From the NCBI GenBank assembly GCA_023418375.1, contig JAEZZV010000330.1:1-15931 (forward strand): DNA of 15,931 nucleotides. Direction: 5' to 3'. The DNA is from Actinomycetes bacterium (GTDB taxonomy: Bacteria; Actinomycetota; Actinomycetes; Actinomycetales; Cellulomonadaceae). Below are positions 6,661 to 12,274 of this stretch, piece by piece; positions within the stretch are counted from its first letter, which is position 1, and each line of letters starts with the position of its first letter. The position numbers were made by a program, and so were the translations under genes. The notes under the pieces are model-generated. The model made no database searches. It was not told the origin of the DNA and worked only from the letters and a program-made list of their open reading frames with translations.

Positions 6661-7382
6661 TGGGAACCCGAGGCACGAGCACGTCCCGGAGCCCGGCGCG
6701 CGAGCGGCGTCCCAGCGGTGCGTTCGTGCGCTTCGACGACGAGGAGCCGCTGACCGTCGTCCTGGTCCGCCACGGCGAGACCGCGATGACGGCCGCGAAG
6801 GCCTACTCCGGGTCGTCGGTGCCGGGGCCCCCGCTCAGCGGGCACGGGCGCACGCAGGCGGCGCAGGCCGCCGACCTGGTCTTCCGCGTCGGCCGCGAGG
6901 CATGGCCGGACCTGCCGCGACCCACGGCGCTCGTCGCCTCGCCGATGGTTCGCACGCAGGAGACCGCGGCCGCCGTCGGCCGACGGCTGGGGCTGCACGT
7001 GACTACCGATGCCGCGTTCGCCGAGGCCGACTTCGGCGCGTGGGAGGGGCTCGTCGTCGACGAGATCGAGGCGGGCTGGCCGGACGGGCTGCGGCGCTGG
7101 CACCGGGAGGCCGACTACCCGGCTCCGGACGGGGAGTCGATGGACGACGTCGGCGACCGCGTCCGCGCGGGTCTGGAGGGGCTGCTCGCCGGGGGAGCGG
7201 ACCGGACGGTCGTCGTGGTCAGCCACTCGGTGGCGATCCGGTCGGCGATCGGCGTGACGCTCGGCGTGCCGTCCGCCGTCTGGGGCTCGGTGCGGGTCGC
7301 GCCGGCGTCGTTGAGCATCGTGCGCTGGTGGGCCGACGGTGCACGCGAGGTCGCCGTGGTCGGGATGCCGACGGACCTCTGA
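6660..7382 (+). CDS. histidine phosphatase family protein (CobC/phosphoglycerate mutase-like)
   Basis: This 240-aa protein belongs to branch 1 of the histidine phosphatase superfamily. RHGE (37-40) carries the phosphohistidine His38. SPMVRTQET (94-102) supplies Arg98, AEADFGAWEG contains the likely acid Glu122, and VVVSHS gives His189. In the usual pattern RHGETxxNxxxRxxG the Asn and the second Arg are here Thr44 and Ala48 (TAMTAAKAYSG), with Lys47 next to the Arg position; the phosphate pocket is therefore unusual. Mycobacterial Rv2228c, which I take as the positional counterpart, carries an N-terminal RNase HI domain. Here only about 30 disordered, Arg/Ser-rich residues precede the phosphatase. 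The substrate is unknown; alpha-ribazole phosphate (CobC) is only one possibility. ATG 6660 overlaps the preceding stop (TGATG). Confidence 0.9.
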   Translation: MGTRGTSTSRSPARERRPSGAFVRFDDEEPLTVVLVRHGETAMTAAKAYSGSSVPGPPLSGHGRTQAAQAADLVFRVGREAWPDLPRPTALVASPMVRTQETAAAVGRRLGLHVTTDAAFAEADFGAWEGLVVDEIEAGWPDGLRRWHREADYPAPDGESMDDVGDRVRAGLEGLLAGGADRTVVVVSHSVAIRSAIGVTLGVPSAVWGSVRVAPASLSIVRWWADGAREVAVVGMPTDL

Positions 7383-7391
7383 CCGGCGGAC

Positions 7392-7411
7392 GCGCCGGCA
7401 CCGCTAGGCTG
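7392..7411 (+). promoter_or_regulatory. promoter core of rnpB
   Basis: TAGGCT at 7405-7410 is a plausible -10 box 6 bp before the start of the RNase P RNA P1 helix. It lies in the 34-bp gap after the phosphatase gene. The 20-bp segment matches the one before tRNA-Val (4026-4045) at 19 of 20 positions. CTGACC at 7379-7384 could serve as a -35 box but would give a long 20-bp spacer. This promoter would let rnpB be transcribed independently of the upstream operon. Confidence 0.55.
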
Positions 7412-7416
7412 GGCCC

Positions 7417-7803
7417 GCGGATGAGTCGGCCAGGCGGCCGCGTCGGGGGAGACCCCGCCGAGGAACGTCCGGGCTCCGCAGAGCAGGGTGGTGGGTAACG
7501 CCCACCCGGGGTGACCCGCGGGACAGTGCCACAGAGAACAGACCGCCATCCGGCAGGACCTCGGTCCGGCCGGACGGTAAGGGTGAAACGGTGGAGTAAG
7601 AGACCACCAGCGCATCGGGTGACCGGTGCGGCTCGGTAAACCCCACCCGGAGCAAGGCCAGACAGGGAGCGTTCGAGGGCTGCTCGCCCGAGCTCCCGGG
7701 TAGGCCGCTGGAGGTGTGCGGCAACGTACGCCCGAGATGGATGGCCGCCACCGGCGCCTTCGGGCGCCGGGACAGAACCCGGCGTACCGGCCGACTCATC
7801 CGC
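7417..7803 (+). ncRNA. rnpB: RNase P RNA, bacterial type A
   Basis: This is the catalytic RNA of ribonuclease P, which trims the 5' leader from pre-tRNAs together with the RnpA protein. Helix P1 closes the molecule: GCGGATGAGTCGGCC (7417-7431) pairs with GGCCGACTCATCCGC (7789-7803). Conserved segments are GAGGAACGTCCGGGC (7460-7474), GGGTGAAACGGTGGAG (from 7581) leading to TAAGAGACCACC, GGTAAACCCC with ACCCGGAGCAAGGCCA (7635-7660) near the CCA-binding loop, and ACAGAACCCGGC (7772-7783). A P19-like hairpin CCGGCGCC-TTCG-GGCGCCGG (7751-7770) is typical of actinobacterial versions. Ends are set by P1 and may be off by a few bases. Open frames across this region on both strands are spurious. Confidence 0.97.
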
Positions 7804-7814
7804 CCTTCGGGGCG
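7801..7814 (+). terminator. TTCG-loop hairpin at the rnpB 3' end
   Basis: CGCCC-TTCG-GGGCG is a perfect 5-bp stem with a very stable cUUCGg-type tetraloop, starting at the last three bases of P1. It competes with the end of P1 for those bases. No T-run follows, so it could be a U-less terminator, a block to 3' exonucleases that sets the mature end, or just part of the RNA's 3' tail. Confidence 0.4.
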
Positions 7815-7917
7815 CCGACGGACAGCCTCGTCAGCGGGTACGGTCCGCGCTTGTCCCGCGGCCGCCCCGTCCTTGGCACGCGTGGCCGTGCATCGGTTTA
7901 GCCCTTGGCGCGCTTTT

Positions 7918-7942
7918 GAACCGGCCAATACCGTTTCTTTTT
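7918..7942 (+). terminator. possible Rho-independent terminator after rnpB
   Basis: GAACCGG (7918-7924) and CCGTTTC (7931-7937) can form a stem with one C-T mismatch around loop CCAATA, followed at once by five Ts (7938-7942). This is the only clear T-tract after a hairpin in the window and lies about 115 bp after rnpB in a locally AT-rich patch. The stem is imperfect, so the call is tentative. The rest of 7804-8069 holds a further small inverted repeat (GCACG/CGTGC, 7876-7891) and no convincing gene. Confidence 0.3.
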
Positions 7943-7976
7943 GCCTGTCGGTCTCACGTTCGGGTCGCTGTGTGCC

Positions 7977-7982
7977 GATACT
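7977..7982 (+). promoter_or_regulatory. possible -10 box before the membrane zinc-ribbon gene
   Basis: GATACT resembles an actinobacterial -10 element and lies about 87 bp before the ATG at 8070, downstream of the terminator-like hairpin. No strong -35 box is seen at the right spacing. It would give a 5' leader of roughly 80 nt. Confidence 0.28.
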
Positions 7983-8069
7983 GGAGTCACAGTCGATGTC
8001 GACTCGACGCCACCGGTCCGGCAGGCCGGGGGTCACGATGGTGTGGTGCCTGCGGGCGGGAGGCAACCG

Positions 8070-8438
8070 ATGGACGAGAGCACTCTGCTCCTCCTGGCAG
8101 GGCTGGGCGTGCTGGCGTGGCTCCTCGCCGGCGGCTGGCCGTACGTGCGCGACAGCTACGTCGCCGACGACGGGCCCGTCGGGCTGGGCGCAGGCATCAC
8201 CGCCGTGTGTCCCGGATGCCTCCTCCGCGCCGATGCCGGCTCGATGCCGCCCCTGGCTCGCCGGACGGCGCGGGCGTCGGCGGGTGCCGCACTCGACCCT
8301 GCGACGCCGGGGCTCCGGCCGCTCGCGGTCGGTCGCGACCACTCGCTGCGGGTCGAGTGCCCGACGTGCGGCGGCGTCTACGCCGTGCTCGGCGCGCCGT
8401 CGGCGGTCGTCCCGGCACCCCGGGCTGCTGCGGACTGA
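8070..8438 (+). CDS. small membrane-anchored protein with paired CxxC motifs
   Basis: I do not recognise a named family. The 122-aa product starts with a short acidic tip and a single hydrophobic segment (about residues 5-25, LLLLAGLGVLAWLLAGGW). There is no cleavable signal pattern, so it is probably anchored with the C-terminal part in the cytoplasm or at the membrane face. Two CPxC pairs follow, Cys47-Pro-Gly-Cys50 and Cys97-Pro-Thr-Cys100, separated by a 46-residue Ala/Arg/Pro-rich linker. Together they could form one split zinc ribbon. The ATG at 8070 has GGGAGGC about 6 bp upstream; the frame is open further upstream but no better start exists. It is a single gene, convergent with the MBL hydrolase unit 32 bp away. 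Codon bias matches its neighbours. Confidence 0.8.
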   Translation: MDESTLLLLAGLGVLAWLLAGGWPYVRDSYVADDGPVGLGAGITAVCPGCLLRADAGSMPPLARRTARASAGAALDPATPGLRPLAVGRDHSLRVECPTCGGVYAVLGAPSAVVPAPRAAAD

Positions 8439-8470
8439 GGGTCCCGGCGCGTCGGCAACCGAACGACCGG

Positions 8471-9265
8471 TCAGCGACCGAGCGGGCGGCCTCGACGCGC
8501 CCAGAGGAGCTGACGCTCGTGCTGGGCGGCCACCCAGGGGTCGGCCAGCCGCGGGTCGTCCACGGGGCCGCCCGCGACGAGGGCCCGCAGGTACGCGCGG
8601 TCCGCGTCGGCGCGCTCCCGCGCACCCGTGGCGTCGGTCACGGTGCCGTGCCCGGGGACCATCACGCGGATCCCGTGCGTCGTGAGGGCCGCCTCGAGGA
8701 CGTCGATCGCCGCCAGGTGGTCGCCCACGGGGTCGGACGCGTCGAGGTCGAGGAGCGGCACCTCGCGGTCCGAGAGCAGGTCGCCGGCACACAGCAGCCC
8801 CCGCTCCGGCGCCACCAGGGCTGCGCTCCCCGGGCAGTGGGCGCGGTACGGCAGCGCGAGCGCACGCGGCCCCGGCCAGGGCACCTCGGCGCCGTTCGGG
8901 AGCGCGGTGAGGCGGGCCGTGAGCACGTGGTCGTGGCCGGGGGCGTCGGCGTCCGTCTCGCGCAGGATCGCCTCCCGAGTCTCCCGCGCCAGGGTGCACG
9001 CCTCCGGCGTCGCCCAGCGTGGGCCATCCCCCAGTCGAGGCGACCACAGGACGTGGTCCCAGTGCGGGTGCGTCGAGAACCCCGCCGTGACTCGCCAGCC
9101 GCGGGCGGCCACGGCGTCGGCCAGGCCCGTCAGGTCGGCGGCGCTCACGCCGGGGTCGACGACCAGGCAGGCCCCGTCCTCGGCGGTGACGAGCGTGCTC
9201 GTCGTCGCCCAGATCTCGGCCGTGGCCACCGCGACGCCGGGCGCGACGTCCGCCAGCGGCCTCAC
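8471..9265 (-). CDS. MBL-fold metallo-hydrolase
   Basis: This 264-aa cytoplasmic protein has a metallo-beta-lactamase fold. The HxHxDH motif is THPHWDH (His66, His68, Asp70, His71). Further ligands are likely His143 (YRAHCPGS), Asp162 (LLCAGDLLSD) and His206 (VPGHGT), so a complete dinuclear zinc site can be drawn. The pattern is that of glyoxalase II-like or general MBL hydrolases; the substrate cannot be told. Start GTG 9265 overlaps the TGA of the preceding small gene (GTGA). The frame is open 22 codons further, but those residues overlap the small gene and look non-conserved. It is the last gene of the map-ppgK unit and converges on the CxxC protein gene. Confidence 0.9.
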   Translation of the reverse strand: MRPLADVAPGVAVATAEIWATTSTLVTAEDGACLVVDPGVSAADLTGLADAVAARGWRVTAGFSTHPHWDHVLWSPRLGDGPRWATPEACTLARETREAILRETDADAPGHDHVLTARLTALPNGAEVPWPGPRALALPYRAHCPGSAALVAPERGLLCAGDLLSDREVPLLDLDASDPVGDHLAAIDVLEAALTTHGIRVMVPGHGTVTDATGARERADADRAYLRALVAGGPVDDPRLADPWVAAQHERQLLWARRGRPLGR

Positions 9266-9471
9266 GACTCGCCGCCCGTCGGGTGCGGCGGTCGCAGGAC
9301 CGCGGTCCCCGCGCCCAGGTCGATCTCCCAAGGCGGGTCGCCGTCCTCACGCTGGACGATGTCGAGCCGCTGACGCTCCCTCTCCTCGATGAGGTGCTCG
9401 ACGCCGGGCTGGAAGATGGCGAACAGCGCTCCGAACGGGACGCCGCCCGCCTCCTCCGGCCCCCCGGTCAT
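9262..9471 (-). CDS. small DUF6191-like protein
   Basis: This 69-aa protein contains FGALFAIFQPGVEHLIEE then RERQRLDIVQRED, followed by PPWEIDLGAGTAVLRPP. The pattern of an F-x-P-x-x-x-H-x-x-E-E-R-x-R start and an IDLDxG-like end resembles small actinobacterial proteins annotated DUF6191; this is from memory and not certain. The function is unknown. ATG 9471 is preceded by AGGA a few bases upstream. It starts 12 bp after the ppgK stop and its own TGA overlaps the GTG of the MBL hydrolase, so it is embedded in a leftward operon and is very likely real despite its size. Confidence 0.72.
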   Translation of the reverse strand: MTGGPEEAGGVPFGALFAIFQPGVEHLIEERERQRLDIVQREDGDPPWEIDLGAGTAVLRPPHPTGGES

Positions 9472-9483
9472 CGTTCCTGCCCC

Positions 9484-10263
9484 TCAGTCCAGCGTGGTCC
9501 CGCGCGCGGCGAGTGCCGCCGCCCCGACGATGCCGGCCGCGTTGCGCAGCGCAGCCGGGACGATCGGCGTCCGCAGGTCGAGCAGCGGCAGGAACTGCTC
9601 GTGCCTCTTGCTGACGCCGCCGCCGACCACGATGAGGTCCGGCCAGAGCAGGTCCTCCACCGCGCGGAAGTACCGCTCGAGCCGTTCGGCCCACTGCGGG
9701 TAGGTCAGGTCGTCGCGCTCGCGCGCCGCGTCCGACGCGCGCGTCTCGGCGTCGGCGCCGTCCACCTCCAGGTGCCCGAGCTCGGTGTTCGGTACCAGCG
9801 TCCCGTCCACCACCAGGCACGAGCCGATGCCCGTGCCGAGCGTCACGACCAGCACCGTCCCGGGCACGCCCTTGGCGGCGCCGAACAGCGCCTCGGCGTA
9901 GCCGGCGGCGTCGGCGTCGTTGACCGCGACCACGGTGCGGTCGGTGGTCTCCCGGATGACGGAGGGGACGTCGGTGCCGATCCAGGCGTCGTCGACGTTC
10001 GCGGCGGTCCGGGCCACGCCGTGCTGGATGACCGCGGGGAAGGTGAGCCCGATCGGCGTGCCCATCGGCAGGTCGAAGGAGCCGAGCAGCTCGGCCACCG
10101 TGACGGCGACGGCCTCCGGGGTGGCGGGCTGCGGCGTCGCGATCCGCAGTCGGTCCGCGGTGAACTCCCCGGTGCGCAGGTCCACGGGCGCGCCCTTGAT
10201 GCCGCTGCCGCCGATGTCGATGCCGAACGCGTGCATCGGCCGGCCCGGTCGCACGGCGCTCAT
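9484..10263 (-). CDS. ppgK: polyphosphate glucokinase
   Basis: This is a ROK-family kinase (259 aa) that phosphorylates glucose to glucose 6-phosphate using inorganic polyphosphate or ATP, and is widespread in actinobacteria. Visible signatures are the phosphate-binding GIDIGGSGIKGAPVD (14-28), NDADAAGYAEA (115-125) with the likely catalytic Asp in this segment, TLGTGIGSCL (141-150), NTELGHLEVDG (159-169) and VVGGGVSKR (212-220). ELGHLEVDG and the short overall size favour PpgK over ATP-only ROK glucokinases, which carry a cysteine zinc motif that is absent here. ATG 10263 overlaps the map stop (ATGA); an internal ATG at 10236 (MHAFGID) is an alternative giving 250 aa. Neither has a clear ribosome-binding site, which suits translational coupling to map. 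Confidence 0.94.
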   Translation of the reverse strand: MSAVRPGRPMHAFGIDIGGSGIKGAPVDLRTGEFTADRLRIATPQPATPEAVAVTVAELLGSFDLPMGTPIGLTFPAVIQHGVARTAANVDDAWIGTDVPSVIRETTDRTVVAVNDADAAGYAEALFGAAKGVPGTVLVVTLGTGIGSCLVVDGTLVPNTELGHLEVDGADAETRASDAARERDDLTYPQWAERLERYFRAVEDLLWPDLIVVGGGVSKRHEQFLPLLDLRTPIVPAALRNAAGIVGAAALAARGTTLD

Positions 10264-11147
10264 GGCAGCGTCAGGACGTCGGCGCCGGTCTCGGTGACGA
10301 CCAGCGTGTGCTCGAACTGCGCGCTGCGGCGCTTGTCGCGGGTGACGACGGTCCAGCCGTCGTCCCACATCTCCCAGTCGTGCGTGCCGAGGTTGAGCAT
10401 CGGCTCGATCGTGAACACCATGCCCGGCTCCATCACTGTCGCGTGCTGCGGCGCGGCGTCGTAGTGGGGCACGACGAGCCCCGAGTGGAACATCTCGCCG
10501 ACGCCGTGCCCGGTGAAGTCGCGGACGACGCCGTAGCCGAACCGCGCGGCGTACCGCTCGATGACCCGCCCGATGACGTTGAGCTCGCGCCCGGGGGCGA
10601 CGACCTTCAGCGCGCGGTCGAGGGACTCGCGGGTCCGCTCGACGAGCAGGCGGGACTCCTCGTCGACGTCGCCGACGAGGAAGGTGACGCAGGAGTCGCC
10701 GTGCACCCCGTCGAGGTACGCGGTGATGTCGATCTTCACGATGTCGCCGTCGCGCAGGACCGTGGAGTCCGGGATGCCGTGGCAGATGACCTCGTTGACC
10801 GACGTGCAGATGGACTTGGGGAACTCCACCGACGACGGGTGGGGCCGGTACCGCAGCGCCGAGGGGTACGCCCCGTGGTCGCACACGAACTCGTGCCCGA
10901 TCCGGTCGAGCTCGTCGGTGGTCACGCCCGGGACGGCGTGGCGGCCGACCTCGGCGATCGCCTGCGCCGCGACCCGGCCCGCGTTCCGGATCCGCTCGAC
11001 GGTGTCGGCGTCGCTGACCAGGCCGCCGACCTGGCGCTCGTGGTCCCGTCCGACGTACTCGGGGAAGGGGACGCGCGCCGGGACCGCGCGCAAGGGAGAG
11101 ATCGTCCCGGGCCGCAGGGCGCCCTCCGACGCGTGGGTCGTCGACAT
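10260..11147 (-). CDS. map: methionine aminopeptidase, type I
   Basis: This enzyme removes the initiator methionine from nascent proteins in the cytoplasm. It has 295 aa. The five metal ligands are Asp140 and Asp151 (DIVKIDITAYLDGVHGDSC), His214 (FTGHGVGE), Glu248 (TIEPM) and Glu279 (FEHT), with substrate-binding His123 in ICHGIPD. About 45 residues precede the catalytic core and include a Pro-rich stretch (RPGTISPLRAVPARVPFPEYVG given in part, residues 12-33). This resembles type Ic enzymes such as the longer mycobacterial MetAP, whose extension is proposed to contact the ribosome. The start is ATG 11147; the upstream open frame overlaps the divergent gene. There is no Shine-Dalgarno, and a -10 box ends 7 bp upstream, so it is likely leaderless. 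It is the first gene of the map-ppgK-DUF6191-MBL unit. Confidence 0.96.
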   Translation of the reverse strand: MSTTHASEGALRPGTISPLRAVPARVPFPEYVGRDHERQVGGLVSDADTVERIRNAGRVAAQAIAEVGRHAVPGVTTDELDRIGHEFVCDHGAYPSALRYRPHPSSVEFPKSICTSVNEVICHGIPDSTVLRDGDIVKIDITAYLDGVHGDSCVTFLVGDVDEESRLLVERTRESLDRALKVVAPGRELNVIGRVIERYAARFGYGVVRDFTGHGVGEMFHSGLVVPHYDAAPQHATVMEPGMVFTIEPMLNLGTHDWEMWDDGWTVVTRDKRRSAQFEHTLVVTETGADVLTLP

Positions 11148-11160
11148 GACTGGCAGTCTA
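11148..11160 (-). promoter_or_regulatory. leaderless promoter of map, with overlapping palindrome
   Basis: Read on the minus strand, TAGACT (11160-11155) is a good -10 box followed by 7 bp and then the ATG of map. Transcription would begin at the start codon. An 11-bp perfect palindrome GACTG-G-CAGTC (11148-11158) overlaps the -10 box and the start point, a position where a bound repressor would block transcription. No TTGACA-like -35 box is clear. The map/small-gene intergenic region is only 46 bp. Confidence 0.45.
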
Positions 11161-11193
11161 CGGAAGGAGGGTGCGACGAGCCGAGGAGGGCCC

Positions 11194-11418
11194 ATGGCGG
11201 AACATGGCGAGCGCGAGTTCTGGGTGAACCTCGCGACCGGTGCGGTCGAGGAGGGGCGGGGAAGCCCGGGTGCCCAGCGGATGGGGCCGTACCCCACGCA
11301 CGAGGCGGCCCGTCACGCGTTCGACACCGCTGCCGCCCGCAACGAGGCGTGGGACGAGGCCGACCGCCGCTGGAACGACGACGACTGGCCGAAGGACACC
11401 GGCCCCGCGGCGCCCTGA
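11194..11418 (+). CDS. small conserved-looking acidic protein
   Basis: This 74-aa protein has an N-terminal EFWVNLATGAVEEGRG segment, then QRMGPYPTHEAARHAFDTAAARNE and a Trp/Asp-rich tail (WDEADRRWNDDDW). The motif RMGPY.T..EA..A...A..RN.xWD recalls a short actinobacterial protein found near map, sometimes annotated as SPOR-domain-like; this is a recollection. No signal peptide or membrane segment is seen, and the function is unknown. AGGAGGG (11184-11190) lies 3 bp before ATG 11194, a strong though close ribosome-binding site. It diverges from map and converges on panB, whose stop is 10 bp away. The start at 11194 fits the beginning of the recognisable motif. Confidence 0.8.
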   Translation: MAEHGEREFWVNLATGAVEEGRGSPGAQRMGPYPTHEAARHAFDTAAARNEAWDEADRRWNDDDWPKDTGPAAP

Positions 11419-11428
11419 GCGTCGCCCC

Positions 11429-12274
11429 TCACTCCAGGAAGCTGTGCTCGTCGTCGGGGAAGACCCCGCCGCGGACCTCGGCGTTGTAGGCCGTCACCGC
11501 GCGCACCATCTCCTCGCGCACGGCGCCGAACTGCTTGGCGAACCGGGGGGTCCAGGTGGACAGCCCGGCCATGTCCGCCCACACGAGCACCTGGCCGTCG
11601 CACGCGGCGCCCGCGCCGATGCCGATCGTGGGGATGGCCAGGATCTCGGTGATCCGGGCGGCGAGCGGCGCCGGTACCATCTCGAGCACGACGGCGAACG
11701 CGCCGGCCTCCTGCAGCGCGAGCGCGTCTTCCGACAGCCGCTCGGCGGCGTCGTTCCCGCGTCCCTGCACGCGCTTGCCGCCGAAGACGTTCTCGGACTG
11801 CGGGGTGAACCCGAGGTGGCCCATCACGGGGATGCCCGAGGAGGTGAGGAGCCGCACGTGGTCGGCGACCCGCCGGCCGCCCTCGAACTTCACGGCGTGC
11901 GCGCCGGCCTCCTTCATCAGCCGGACGGCCGAGGCGAACGCGTGCTGCGGCGAGTCCTCGTAGCTGCCGAACGGCAGGTCCGCCACCACGAGCGCCCGCT
12001 TGGCGGCGCCGGCCACGGCGCGGGTGTGGTGCACCATCTCGTCGAGCGTCACCGGCAGCGTGTTCGCGTACCCGTAGAAGTTGTCCCCGAGGGAGTCACC
12101 GACGAGCAGCACGTCGGTGCCGGCGTCGTCGAAGATCCGCGCGGTGGGCGCGTCGTACGCCGTGAGCATGGTGATCTTCTCACCGCGCTCCTTGGCCTCG
12201 CGCAGGTGGTGCACGCGGACGCGGCGCGGCTTGGGCGCCTGCTCCGGGGTGGGCTGCGGTGCCCGATCGGTCAT
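11429..12274 (-). CDS. panB: 3-methyl-2-oxobutanoate hydroxymethyltransferase
   Basis: This enzyme transfers a hydroxymethyl group from 5,10-methylenetetrahydrofolate to 2-oxoisovalerate, the first committed step to pantothenate and CoA. It has 281 aa, the usual length for actinobacteria. The metal and substrate ligands are Asp60 (LLVGDSLG), Asp99 (VVADLPFGSY) and Glu131 (VKFEGG), and the catalytic base is Glu198 (VLEMVP). HLGFTPQS (153-160) and IPTIGIGAG (214-222) are further signatures. AAGGGAGA lies 6 bp before ATG 12274. That ATG overlaps the nadE stop (ATGA), so panB is translated from the nadE message. The partner panC/panD genes are not in the window. It ends convergent with the small gene at 11194. 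Confidence 0.96.
   Translation of the reverse strand: MTDRAPQPTPEQAPKPRRVRVHHLREAKERGEKITMLTAYDAPTARIFDDAGTDVLLVGDSLGDNFYGYANTLPVTLDEMVHHTRAVAGAAKRALVVADLPFGSYEDSPQHAFASAVRLMKEAGAHAVKFEGGRRVADHVRLLTSSGIPVMGHLGFTPQSENVFGGKRVQGRGNDAAERLSEDALALQEAGAFAVVLEMVPAPLAARITEILAIPTIGIGAGAACDGQVLVWADMAGLSTWTPRFAKQFGAVREEMVRAVTAYNAEVRGGVFPDDEHSFLE

Noticed and set aside
7714..8685. Plus-strand open frames starting inside rnpB
   Set aside because: They begin within the conserved 3' part of RNase P RNA and have no recognisable protein pattern.
7404..9350. A 648-codon open frame on the minus strand
   Set aside because: It runs through the whole RNase P RNA gene and antisense to the CxxC protein gene and has low-complexity Arg/Pro/Gly composition; spurious.
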